A stretch of DNA of 64,000 nucleotides, taken from contig CAJUCW010000012.1 of the NCBI GenBank assembly GCA_910585275.1, forward strand, positions 39,168 to 103,167, read 5' to 3'. This document shows positions 49,832-57,550 of the stretch, piece by piece (the first letter of the stretch is position 1; each line of letters starts with the position of its first letter). The translations under genes were made by a program, and so were the position numbers. The notes below the pieces were generated by a model. The model was not told the DNA's origin. It saw only the letters and a program-made list of their open reading frames with translations, and did no database searches. Origin of the DNA: an uncultured Muribaculaceae bacterium (GTDB lineage Bacteria; Bacteroidota; Bacteroidia; Bacteroidales; Muribaculaceae).

Positions 49832-51700
49832 ATGACCTGTAAAATTTATGCCTCTTTTTTGTTTTTATTCATATTAATCCTGACTGCCGGATGCGGCGAG
49901 ATAGGCGCGGACAGGGAAGCGCGGGAGGCGTTGGAGCGGGCGGACGCAGTTCTTGACGCGATGCCGGATTCGGCGATGGCGATAATCGCGGGGATTGACA
50001 CGGCAAGACTCAATACCGAAAGACTCAGGGCCGATTATTCCTTGCTGCGGACGATGGCTCTTCTGAAGACCGATCCTTCCGCTGCCACGGAAGAGGGATT
50101 GAAAGCGGCTTACGACTATTACGGAGATTCCGACGAGCCGTCGCGACAGACAATGCTCACCCATTTCGCGAAAAGCGGTATAGCCGAACAATGCGATTCC
50201 ACACATATCATGATAAGCGAATTAAAGAAGTGTATCGACTTGGCGGAGGGACCGAATTGCACAACCTACAAGGGTATGGCCCAACTGAATATGGGAAACG
50301 CTTATCATTCGCTTTACAACTCCATAAAGGAACGGGAATGGATTGACAAAGGGATGAAGACAATCGTCTCGACCAAAGACACGGCCAATATCATCCACGC
50401 ATATATTGTCTCTGCCACTGCATTCACCGGCGACGGTGATTGCGGGAAAGCAATCCTGGAATTGCAAAAAGGACTGGATTTAGCTTCCGGCACGGGAGAT
50501 AAGAACATAGAAAAAAGATTACTGACGGAAATAGCATACAACCATTCCCTCAACAACCGACATAGCGAGGCCGCTTCACTCTATGACAGCATTGCGAGGA
50601 GCGGCTATAAATTATCGGAACCCGATATCAACGCCTACGCCATGTCGGCTTATTTAGCCTCCTCACAGCCAGACAAGAAGCATATTGCCATCCCTCCAAT
50701 TAATTCAGAAAGTGCGAAAGCGTCATATTTCAATGCTTTGGCACAAATGTATTTAACCGACGGCGACTACCGTTCGGCTTACACCGCGCTCGACTCTGTG
50801 GTGGGGTTGCAAAACGCAGAATTGGGGGACGTGGCGGCGAAAAACCACCATCTACAGAACCAACTGGAGGAAACTGCCATAAAACTACAAGTACTGGCCG
50901 ACAAAAAAGAGGCGACGAACCGTCTCCTGATTGTTTTCGAAGCCTTGACTGCTTTACTATCGGCAGTTTTGCTGGCAGCCTCATGGAAATATTGGAGAAA
51001 ACGACATAAAAAGAGCGAACTTCTCTTCGAAACCAAAGAGTGCGACTATAAAATGGAAATCGATTCGATAAAGGACGAAAAGAATACCCTCGAAGAGAAG
51101 AACAGGGATATATTGTACAGACTTATACGGGAAGAACAAACCTTGTCGGAGATTGGAAAGCTGAGTGAGGCAATGACACTGTTCACCAAGAAGAACAATG
51201 AAATACAAGAGAAGTTTCTTAACGAATTTTTGTTCGCCGACAATGATGATGACGAATCAAAAGAACTCGATTATTGCATACGCCTCCAAAGGGATGAGTT
51301 GGCCAAAAACTTCAAAATGTATCACTCCACAATCGCCCGATATTGGAAAAAAATGCCGAAAGGTCTTGACGAAAACGGGAAGGAAGAATTCTGCAAAAAA
51401 CGTGAAGAAGCACTGGCCGCATATCGCGACAGCGACTATCTTGCATCGCTTGAAAAGCTAATCGATACATTCTGCGAAAATGTAATCGGAAATCTGAGAA
51501 AGAGCCATAAAATAACGGAAGAAGATATCAAATGGGTTATTTATGACATCTGCGGGTTGAACTATACATGCACCGGAATCATCATGGGAGTAAGCGAATC
51601 GGCGGCATCGACAAAAAGAACAAGGATTAAGAAACTGCTGACGGAATTCAATGATAGCGATAAATCACTTTTCCTTCGTCATATCCCTATGATGCAATAA
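49832..51700 (+). CDS. Membrane-anchored TPR regulator with a LuxR-like C-terminal helix-turn-helix
   Basis: About 622 residues. The start at 49832 gives a lipoprotein-type leader (FLFLFILILTAGC, C21) and sits just after a -7 box. Periplasmic TPR-like helices (GMAQLNMGNAYHSLYNSI, IEKRLLTEIAYNHSLNNRHSEAASLYDSIA) lead to one membrane helix at about 362-380 (VFEALTALLSAVLLAASW), a coiled coil (MEIDSIKDEKNTLEEKNRDILYRLIREEQTLSE) and a C-terminal domain whose EEDIKWVIYDICGLNYTCTGIIMGVSESAASTKRTRIKKLL follows the layout of LuxR/GerE helices. It resembles the gene at 62081-63742 in architecture. Probably senses something in the periplasm and controls transcription directly. The upstream operon is a reasonable target. 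Confidence 0.72.
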   Translation: MTCKIYASFLFLFILILTAGCGEIGADREAREALERADAVLDAMPDSAMAIIAGIDTARLNTERLRADYSLLRTMALLKTDPSAATEEGLKAAYDYYGDSDEPSRQTMLTHFAKSGIAEQCDSTHIMISELKKCIDLAEGPNCTTYKGMAQLNMGNAYHSLYNSIKEREWIDKGMKTIVSTKDTANIIHAYIVSATAFTGDGDCGKAILELQKGLDLASGTGDKNIEKRLLTEIAYNHSLNNRHSEAASLYDSIARSGYKLSEPDINAYAMSAYLASSQPDKKHIAIPPINSESAKASYFNALAQMYLTDGDYRSAYTALDSVVGLQNAELGDVAAKNHHLQNQLEETAIKLQVLADKKEATNRLLIVFEALTALLSAVLLAASWKYWRKRHKKSELLFETKECDYKMEIDSIKDEKNTLEEKNRDILYRLIREEQTLSEIGKLSEAMTLFTKKNNEIQEKFLNEFLFADNDDDESKELDYCIRLQRDELAKNFKMYHSTIARYWKKMPKGLDENGKEEFCKKREEALAAYRDSDYLASLEKLIDTFCENVIGNLRKSHKITEEDIKWVIYDICGLNYTCTGIIMGVSESAASTKRTRIKKLLTEFNDSDKSLFLRHIPMMQ

Positions 51701-51771
51701 TGAAACTGCTGCTTTGCTTCTATTCTCAAGCAATACATAGTTTTAGTCTGTGTTATTTGAGAATCAAACCG

Positions 51772-51804
51772 TTAATCAAACATGCCGGAGGCATGTCCCT
51801 ACAT
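51772..51804 (-). repeat. Right arm of the perfect 33-bp inverted repeat
   Basis: Exact reverse complement of 45359-45391. Flanking bases differ on both sides after the 33 bp, so the repeat has sharp ends. Its inner palindrome (CATGCC-GGA-GGCATG) could fold in RNA or DNA. Confidence 0.9.
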
Positions 51805-51873
51805 ATCCGCCGGTTTTTCAGTATAAGGTTAAAAATTTTTTTAGTATGGAATGCAGTATCCGAAGGTTTTGCG

Positions 51874-51881
51874 TATCTTTA
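51874..51881 (+). promoter_or_regulatory. -7-like box placed just before the sigma-barrel start codon
   Basis: TATCTTTA (one mismatch to TAnnTTTG) ends 4 nt before the GTG at 51886. If used, transcription would begin at or next to the start codon, giving a leaderless message. Confidence 0.35.
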
Positions 51882-51885
51882 AAGT

Positions 51886-53526
51886 GTGAAGTGTAACCTG
51901 GACATCGACAACCGAAAGCTTGTGGAGGAGTGTAAGGCGGGGAGTAAAGAGGCGCTAAACCTTTTTTATACCCGTTTCGCACCCCGCATGCTTAGTGTGA
52001 TACACCGCTACGTGGCCGACCCGCAGGATGCCGAAGATATCCTCCACGACGGTTTCATAATAGCCTTCACACGCCTCAATTCGCTGCGTGATTTTGACCA
52101 CGTGGATTATTGGCTGGCCACCATCATGAAAAATCTTTCCCTGCGCTTCCTTCACAACCAGGATGTGGCCTCGATGCTTTATGAAATACCGGAAGTGGAA
52201 GACACCCCCGAATTCGAAGAGATAATAGATTTCACAACCCTCGAATCCTTAATCAAGAAACTGCCGCCGGGCTACCAGAAGGTGTTCCGTCTGGCCGTGC
52301 TCGAAAACAAATCGCACAAGGAAATAGCCGGCATATTGGGCATAGCCCCCAATTCCTCTTCATCGCAGCTGTTTCATGCCAAGCTGATGATGCGCAAACT
52401 CATCACCGACTACAGGAACCAGACCGGACTCCTGTCGCTACTTGTGCTAATCGTAGCCGGAGGGTTATTACTGTTCCAACCTCCACAAACCAAGGTTGCC
52501 GACAATATCTTGAGCGACAACCTCATATCCACCGGAAGCAATGTTATAAAAAGCAACGAGCCAACCGACGCATCTCCCCTCGCCAACAATCCCCACCCCG
52601 AAAACAGAAAACGGAAAACAGAAAACGGAAAACAGAACACAGAAAACGGACAACCGGAATCCATTCCCTCCAATTTCATTGCAAAGGAAGACAATAGTAT
52701 TCCCGACTCCGAAACAACCACAACGGAAAACAGACAACGGACAACTGACAACGGACAACTGACAACGGACAACGGGCAACGGAAAACGGAAAAACCTCAC
52801 CCCGAACTTCCGACCGTAGCAAGCGGATGGTCGTTCGGAGCAGGTGTCAATACCGGAATAGCCGGATTTGCCAACTTCAATTCCAGAAGTGACACCGACA
52901 ATATGGCAAATTCCGGAGATTGGGCAGATCCGGGAAATAATCCGGATGAGGACGGACAGACATCCTCCACAAAAAGTATGCTCCCCTTCAACGCGACAAG
53001 AGCACAGACTCCGTCTTACAGAAACTACAACAACGTTTCACACCACAATTACCTTCCAATCTCGTTCTCGCTGACCGTAAACAAAGCCCTCGGAAGCGCC
53101 GTAAGCGTGGAAACAGGATTGACATATACCTACCTTCATTCCACTTTCGAAACCACCGTCTCGAAAAGCCATGCACATTGGCACTATCTTGGAATTCCAT
53201 TGAAAATAAAACTCGATATGCTCTCAGAGAAAAGATTCAGGCTATATGGATCGGTGGGAACGCAGGTGGATTTCCCGTTATATTCGGAAGCAAACGTGAC
53301 TACAATCCAAGGAACTCCCGACCTTAAAGCGGGACGCTTCAAGGCTTCTACGGTATGGTCGTTGTCGGCAAGCTACGGGGCAGCATTCAAAATTTCAAAC
53401 AAAGTAGAAATTTTCATAGAACCCACATTGCAATATCATTTCGAACATAACCATCTGGTACCCAATATATGGACTGACAATCCATGGGGCTTTTCACTCC
53501 CCATAGGTTTCCGCCTCAACCTATAA
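51886..53526 (+). CDS. Single-chain ECF sigma factor - TM helix - linker - outer-membrane beta-barrel fusion
   Basis: 546 residues in one frame. Residues about 10-85 are sigma region 2 (LVEECKAGSKEALNLFYTRF, RYVADPQDAEDILHDGFIIAFTRL, DYWLATIMKNLSLRFL); about 115-175 are sigma region 4 (IKKLPPGYQKVFRLAVLENKSHKEIAGILGI, SSSQLFHAKLMMRKL). A hydrophobic helix follows at 181-197 (GLLSLLVLIVAGGLLLF). Residues 198-310 are a disordered Asn/Thr/Glu/Pro linker built from repeats. Residues 311-546 are an outer-membrane barrel (VASGWSFGAGVNTGIAGFANF, LTVNKALGSAVSVETGLTYTY, HWHYLGIPLKIKLDML, FRLYGSVGTQVDFPLY, VEIFIEPTLQYHFE) closing with FSLPIGFRLNL. No anti-sigma domain is visible. The start is GTG; the next Met would delete region 2. 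Expected to span both membranes with the sigma factor in the cytoplasm. It precedes the rSAM/lipoprotein pair. Confidence 0.88.
   Translation: MKCNLDIDNRKLVEECKAGSKEALNLFYTRFAPRMLSVIHRYVADPQDAEDILHDGFIIAFTRLNSLRDFDHVDYWLATIMKNLSLRFLHNQDVASMLYEIPEVEDTPEFEEIIDFTTLESLIKKLPPGYQKVFRLAVLENKSHKEIAGILGIAPNSSSSQLFHAKLMMRKLITDYRNQTGLLSLLVLIVAGGLLLFQPPQTKVADNILSDNLISTGSNVIKSNEPTDASPLANNPHPENRKRKTENGKQNTENGQPESIPSNFIAKEDNSIPDSETTTTENRQRTTDNGQLTTDNGQRKTEKPHPELPTVASGWSFGAGVNTGIAGFANFNSRSDTDNMANSGDWADPGNNPDEDGQTSSTKSMLPFNATRAQTPSYRNYNNVSHHNYLPISFSLTVNKALGSAVSVETGLTYTYLHSTFETTVSKSHAHWHYLGIPLKIKLDMLSEKRFRLYGSVGTQVDFPLYSEANVTTIQGTPDLKAGRFKASTVWSLSASYGAAFKISNKVEIFIEPTLQYHFEHNHLVPNIWTDNPWGFSLPIGFRLNL
52600..52790 (+). 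repeat. Intergenic-type word repeats translated inside the sigma-barrel linker
   Basis: Tandem words (AAAACGGAAAACAGA, ACAACTGACAACGG) encode NRKRKTENGKQNTENGQ and TTTENRQRTTDNGQLTTDNG stretches. A 22-nt part (52727-52748) is identical, reverse-complemented, to noncoding sequence at 40483-40504. Confidence 0.75.
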
Positions 53527-53595
53527 AAAACAGCCTCGCCATGCAGTATCGGGGCAATTACGGTATCATCTAAATAAAGACCATAATGTTTTTAA

Positions 53596-54057
53596 ATGAT
53601 GATTAAACCATATTTCAGAATCTCCACATTGCTTTCCCGTCTCTGCGCTGCAGGGCTGGCAGTACTCGGCTTCGGATGCGCCTCCGACACTCCAGACAAC
53701 CCAGAAATATGTATGTACGGCACACCAATCGGATCATTCGAAATCAAAGGAATCGTGACCGATGAGAACAACAATCCGATAGGCAACGCCGAGGTCAGGG
53801 TTACCGCTCCTGAACTTCCATCGGGCGTATATAGCATGGCGACTGCAAAAACAGACTCTCAAGGGAATTATACGGCACAAGGAACTGATTTACCATTGAA
53901 AAATCTGAAGGTGGTTTGCCTGCCCGAAGATGGTGTGCTCGATGCAGATTCTACATCGGTGGAAGTAAAATATGTGAAAGACAAGCATGACAAGAATGAA
54001 TGGAACGTCGGGAAAGCCGAAGCAACAGTCAATTTCAAGCTCAAAAAGAACCCGTAA
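53596..54057 (+). CDS. Putative lipoprotein of the rSAM/lipoprotein system
   Basis: 153 residues, lipobox-like leader ending at C28 (LGFGC). A second cysteine follows in PEICMYGTPIGSFEIKGIVTDENNNPIGNAEV, a segment characteristic of the lipoproteins that accompany a radical SAM enzyme in Bacteroidales (the TIGR04134-type partner, from memory). The rest is a single carboxypeptidase-regulatory-like sandwich (MATAKTDSQGNYTAQG). It is probably exported to the outer membrane or periplasm. The radical SAM gene starts 30 nt after its stop. Whether the lipoprotein is the substrate of that enzyme is not known. Confidence 0.78.
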   Translation: MMIKPYFRISTLLSRLCAAGLAVLGFGCASDTPDNPEICMYGTPIGSFEIKGIVTDENNNPIGNAEVRVTAPELPSGVYSMATAKTDSQGNYTAQGTDLPLKNLKVVCLPEDGVLDADSTSVEVKYVKDKHDKNEWNVGKAEATVNFKLKKNP

Positions 54058-54087
54058 GGAAAGAATCAATAACCGGACAGCAGGCTA

Positions 54088-55170
54088 ATGAAACCTTTAA
54101 ATCTCAAGCAGAGAATCGCACTCGAACTCAATCGCAAAATCAGATCGGAACGCCGGAGGGAACACCCCCTCCGGCAACTGTTCTGGGAATGCACCTGGCG
54201 TTGCAACCTTTCATGCCGACACTGCGGCAGCGACTGCAAGCACGTTTCGGCGGTGCCCGATATGCCGGGCGAAGATTTTATCAAAGTGTTGGATTCGCTA
54301 CTGCCGCATGTGGACCCACATCATGTCAACATCGTGATAACGGGGGGCGAACCGCTCATGCGCGATGACCTGGAAACGATAGGACGCCAAATATATGACC
54401 GGGAATTCCCATGGGGGATAGTGACAAACGGTCTCTTCCTAACTCCCGAAAGGTTTGATTCGCTGCGCAGGGCCGGACTCCACAACATAACCATAAGTCT
54501 TGACGGCACCGAAGACACCCACAACTGGATGCGGTGTAATCCCGAATCTTTCTCCAAAGCTTACAATGCCATCTCGATGACGGCAAAAGCCACAGACCTC
54601 AACTTCGACGTGGTTACATGCGTAAACCGACGCTCGCTACCGAAACTGACGGAACTGAAAGAACTTCTCATTCAGGCCGGAGTGAAACGTTGGCGTTTGT
54701 TCACAATCTTTCCCTCGGGCCGCGCAGCCCTTTATCCTGAATTCGAACTGACCGCCGAAGAACTTGATGCACTGATGAAATTCATCTCGGAAACCCGCAA
54801 GGAAGGGAGAATACACCCTTCTTTCTGCTGCGAGGGATTTTTGGCAGGATACGAGGGGGAGGTGCGCGACTATTTCTTCGACTGCCAGGCAGGCGTGACG
54901 GTGGCGTCGGTGCTTCTCGACGGCGGGATAGGGTCTTGCCCGAGCATACGCGCAGACTACAGGCAGGGTAATATCTATAAAGACGACTTCTGGGAAGTCT
55001 GGCAAAACAGATATGAAAAATACCGCAACCATGACTGGATGAAAACCGGGGAATGCACCGACTGCCGATTCTGGCGCTATTGCGAGGGCAACGGTATGCA
55101 TCTGCGCGACGGAGAGGGGAAACTGATGCATTGCCATCTTACGGCCCGGCGTGATATAGGCCCGGCGTGA
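54088..55170 (+). CDS. Radical SAM/SPASM enzyme of the rSAM/lipoprotein system
   Basis: 360 residues, cytoplasmic. The [4Fe-4S] motif CxxxCxxC is C39-C43-C46 (CTWRCNLSCRHC). NIVITGGEPLMR (GGEP), GLHNITISLDG and VTNG are typical AdoMet-radical segments. A C-terminal SPASM-like cysteine set follows (SFCCEGF, FDCQAG, GIGSCPSI, GECTDCRFWRYCEGNGMHL, MHCH). This fits TIGR04133, the radical SAM enzyme paired with a lipoprotein. It likely modifies a peptide or protein; the neighbouring lipoprotein is the obvious candidate. The last codons (GPA-stop) lie in a 16-bp tandem duplication, so the tail has changed recently. Confidence 0.88.
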   Translation: MKPLNLKQRIALELNRKIRSERRREHPLRQLFWECTWRCNLSCRHCGSDCKHVSAVPDMPGEDFIKVLDSLLPHVDPHHVNIVITGGEPLMRDDLETIGRQIYDREFPWGIVTNGLFLTPERFDSLRRAGLHNITISLDGTEDTHNWMRCNPESFSKAYNAISMTAKATDLNFDVVTCVNRRSLPKLTELKELLIQAGVKRWRLFTIFPSGRAALYPEFELTAEELDALMKFISETRKEGRIHPSFCCEGFLAGYEGEVRDYFFDCQAGVTVASVLLDGGIGSCPSIRADYRQGNIYKDDFWEVWQNRYEKYRNHDWMKTGECTDCRFWRYCEGNGMHLRDGEGKLMHCHLTARRDIGPA

Positions 55171-55174
55171 TATA
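55143..55174 (+). repeat. 16-bp tandem duplication at the end of the rSAM gene
   Basis: GGCCCGGCGTGATATA occurs twice in direct succession (55143-55158, 55159-55174). The first copy codes ARRDI and the second shifts the frame to end GPA-stop. Confidence 0.9.
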
Positions 55175-55308
55175 AAGGAATGAGTATCACGTGGGCGCAT
55201 TTGTTAATGTTAAAAAATAAGGGTTAAAGGATATTTTTTCAGATTGAATGAACCAACTTGCCATCGGTCATGTTTTAGAATCATAACAAACGCAAAAAAT
55301 CAAAGATT

Positions 55309-55809
55309 ATGAAAAAGTTATTCCTTACCCTTATTGCAGTAATCGCCACAAGTATGGCGGGCTTCTCCCAAATTACCCTTGACGATGCCTACACATCATT
55401 GGTGAACCTTCCGGGCATGACCGAGAAGCAGGTTGACAACGTGCAGCTGACATCCGACGCTCAGATTACAAATCTTCAGGCGGTGGTGTGCAACACATCG
55501 CGCTATAGCCAGGAGTTCGTTTATACCTACGAAAGCCTCCCCATCAACAATATGCTTATCGGCGCCAACAACCAGGAGGAAATGGCATGCGCCTTCACGG
55601 AGCCGGCTGTCAACGGAGTCTATAACGTGCTCTTCATAGTAGGCGAGAAAGGCGGAAAGATGGTAGCCGCCTACGGACAGACAAATGCCGCCGGAATCGA
55701 AGCAATCAGGAACTGCGAGGTGAGCATGGAGGGCGACCAACTCATAATGGCGGTGGCTCCGCAAATCGACGTGGTGGAGGTAATCACCATGCAATACGCC
55801 CAGCAGTAA
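55309..55809 (+). CDS. Small secreted protein of unknown function, first tandem paralogue
   Basis: 166 residues with a signal peptide (LFLTLIAVIATSMAGFSQ). Residues LDDAYTSLVNLPGMTEKQVDNVQL, LPINNMLIGANNQEEMACAFTEPA, VYNVLFIVGEKGGKMVAAYGQTNAAGIEAIRNCEVSM are matched by the next gene, so the two are paralogues. No known domain recognised. The 25 nt around the start codon are nearly the same for both genes, pointing to recent duplication with the leader. Likely periplasmic. Confidence 0.75.
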   Translation: MKKLFLTLIAVIATSMAGFSQITLDDAYTSLVNLPGMTEKQVDNVQLTSDAQITNLQAVVCNTSRYSQEFVYTYESLPINNMLIGANNQEEMACAFTEPAVNGVYNVLFIVGEKGGKMVAAYGQTNAAGIEAIRNCEVSMEGDQLIMAVAPQIDVVEVITMQYAQQ

Positions 55810-55896
55810 TCATCCTGCACCTCTCTCCATCATTACCTACGCCATCGCGGCGAAAGGTAGAAATATAATAACCCATCACGCTAAAAATCAAAGATT

Positions 55897-56406
55897 ATGA
55901 AAAAGTTGTTTCTTACCCTTATCGCAATAGTAGCCACCGGTCTCGCCGGATTCGCACAGACCACATTGGCAGACGCATATAAATCACTGTCGGGCCTTTC
56001 CGGAATGTCGGAGCAATCGGTAGGTAAAGTTGCCGTAGGCCAGTCGTCGGCCATCAACAACGTCAAGACCTCTTCCGTAAGCGTAGGCCAAGGCCAGGTG
56101 CAGGACTACCGCGACAAATTCGTATGGATGACCGAGAATCTTCCCGTGCGCAACATGATTATCGGGGCCAACAACCAGAGGGAACTCGCCGCCGTATATG
56201 CAGTGCCCGCAGGGGGAGGACTCTATAACGTGCTCATACTTAAGGGTAACACTCTCGACGGCACATTCTCCACTTCCTACGGACAGACCACCAAAGCAGG
56301 CATCAACGCAATACGCAACTGCCAGGTGACAATGGACAGTTCGGAACTCGTACTTACCCCCGCAGCAAGTTCCGGTTCGGGAGCGTTCATCAGCATGACC
56401 GACTGA
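55897..56406 (+). CDS. Small secreted protein of unknown function, second tandem paralogue
   Basis: 169 residues, signal peptide (LFLTLIAIVATGLAGFAQ). It shares with its upstream neighbour LADAYKSLSGLSGMSEQSVGKV, LPVRNMIIGANNQRELAAVYAVPA, LYNVLILKG and the tail AYGQT/SYGQT then INAIRNCQVTM. The centre (SSAINNVKTSSVSVGQGQVQ) has diverged. The gap between the two genes is 87 nt. Followed by a bidirectional terminator. Function unknown. Confidence 0.75.
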   Translation: MKKLFLTLIAIVATGLAGFAQTTLADAYKSLSGLSGMSEQSVGKVAVGQSSAINNVKTSSVSVGQGQVQDYRDKFVWMTENLPVRNMIIGANNQRELAAVYAVPAGGGLYNVLILKGNTLDGTFSTSYGQTTKAGINAIRNCQVTMDSSELVLTPAASSGSGAFISMTD

Positions 56407-56451
56407 CACACCAATCCATTTTTATATAAGTCTTTATTAAATTGATTCAGA

Positions 56452-56484
56452 AAAATCCCGCCCGTGGTTACGGAGCGGGATTTT
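56452..56484. terminator. Bidirectional intrinsic terminator
   Basis: AAAATCCCGC and GCGGGATTTT form a 10-bp stem with a 13-base loop. It lies between the convergent paralogue gene (+) and the winged-helix gene (-), 46 and 13 nt from their stops. Confidence 0.8.
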
Positions 56485-56496
56485 CCCTTTGAACCC

Positions 56497-56778
56497 TTAT
56501 AGGTTCAGATACGTTTTCAATGCCTCCACATATTCTTCAAAGGCTTTCACCCCTTCCGGGGTTATCGAGCAGGCAGTGCGGGGTCGCTTTCCCGACATCC
56601 CTTTTTCAATCGATATATAACCTGCCGAAGAAAGTTTGTCGAGTTGTACGCTCAGGTTTCCGGCCGTAGATTCGGTTTTCTCCTTGAGATAGACGAAATC
56701 AGCTTCCTCTACATTCATCAGAATAGACATGACGGCAAGCCGGAGCTGAGAGTGCAGAAGCGGATTAAGTTCTTTCAT
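56497..56778 (-). CDS. Winged-helix transcriptional regulator (HTH_34/ArsR-like)
   Basis: 93 residues, a single winged helix: LLHSQLRLAVMSILMNVEEADFVYLKEKTESTAGNLSVQLDKLSSAGYISIEKGMSGKRPRTACSITPEGVKAFEEYV. The recognition-helix region TAGNLSVQLDKLSSAGYI and wing MSGKRPRT match the HTH_34 family, usually a repressor of its own operon. It is cotranscribed with the membrane protein just upstream (ATGA overlap). Two perfect palindromes in the operon promoter region are its likely operators. Confidence 0.82.
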   Translation of the reverse strand: MKELNPLLHSQLRLAVMSILMNVEEADFVYLKEKTESTAGNLSVQLDKLSSAGYISIEKGMSGKRPRTACSITPEGVKAFEEYVEALKTYLNL

Positions 56779-57401
56779 CTTTGTAATTTCGCTTTATGAT
56801 TTAAAATATGACCCGGAATCACCATCATGCAGACGAACGCCAACATGAAAAGCGGCATGAACCAGTGGGCATACAGCGTGATTCGCCCTATGATGCAACA
56901 CAACGAAAACATCCCGATCGCCAGGCCGACACATCCTCCGAATATCAACGATTTTTCTTTAAATACAATCCCTTGGGCTATTTCGGCAAATGGAACTATA
57001 ATCAAAGCGAACACAAACCATGAACTCCATGTGTCAATCCCCTCTATAAAAAGAAATCCCAAGCATACGGCAGTCAGGGCGATGCCGCAGAAACCCACTA
57101 CTGACCAAATCTGCGACGTGATCCTGTCGGAATAGTTCTTTACGTTTCCGTCGGTCTTCAACTTGCGCGACATGATGGGAGTAAGCGTCCCTCCGATAAT
57201 CCAAATGAGGAACCAGAGCCAATTCCACGAGGGGTTGTGAGTTGCAGCGACCATTATCCAGACGAGGGCGCACACGGCCACACACACATAGCCCCACATC
57301 AGCATGATGTTGCCATTGCCGATATAGCGCTGTTTCGTACGGGCTATCATCGAAGTAATGACTTCGAGACTCTCCTTTTCAGTAAGTTTTCTGTCTTCCA
57401 T
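56775..57401 (-). CDS. Membrane protein paired with the winged-helix regulator
   Basis: About 208 residues from ATG 57399-57401 (an in-frame ATG at 57423-57425 gives 216; the downstream start begins MEDRKLTEKESLEVITSMI, usual for this group). Six hydrophobic segments are visible, for example MLMWGYVCVAVCALVWIMVA, WLWFLIWIIGGTLTPIM and FMPLFMLAFVCMMVIPGHIL. Genes of this type with an HTH_34 partner are common in Bacteroidetes; the role is unknown, perhaps sensing or transport. It overlaps the regulator gene by 4 nt (ATGA). Confidence 0.72.
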   Translation of the reverse strand: MEDRKLTEKESLEVITSMIARTKQRYIGNGNIMLMWGYVCVAVCALVWIMVAATHNPSWNWLWFLIWIIGGTLTPIMSRKLKTDGNVKNYSDRITSQIWSVVGFCGIALTAVCLGFLFIEGIDTWSSWFVFALIIVPFAEIAQGIVFKEKSLIFGGCVGLAIGMFSLCCIIGRITLYAHWFMPLFMLAFVCMMVIPGHILNHKAKLQR

Positions 57402-57482
57402 TTTAAGAAACAATTTTGAGAACATAGCGTGAAGTTCTTTACAACCACTTCATGGCTAAATATATCCTCAGGTTTTACATTT

Positions 57483-57499
57483 GGTTTATTTTATAAACC
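57483..57499. promoter_or_regulatory. Palindromic operator O1 (GGTTTAT-N3-ATAAACC)
   Basis: Perfect 7-bp inverted repeat with centre TTT, located in the leader of the winged-helix operon. The same repeat with centre AAT occurs at 57563-57579. Confidence 0.7.
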
Positions 57500-57510
57500 A
57501 TTTTACTCTG

Positions 57511-57540
57511 AAAAAAGGGCGGTCGCGCGATTCCGCCCTT
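57511..57540 (-). terminator. Attenuator-like hairpin in the leader of the winged-helix operon
   Basis: On the minus strand AAGGGCGG and CCGCCCTT form an 8-bp stem (ten-base loop) followed by a T-run. It lies just after the predicted transcription start and about 110 nt before the membrane-protein start codon. Confidence 0.55.
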
Positions 57541-57550
57541 CATTCAGCGG

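Larger units (their letters stand above)
51701..51885. other. Intergenic gap with the right inverted-repeat arm
   Basis: Contains the 33-bp repeat arm at 51772-51804 and, near its end, the TATCTTTA box upstream of the sigma-barrel gene. Nothing else recognised. Confidence 0.5.
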
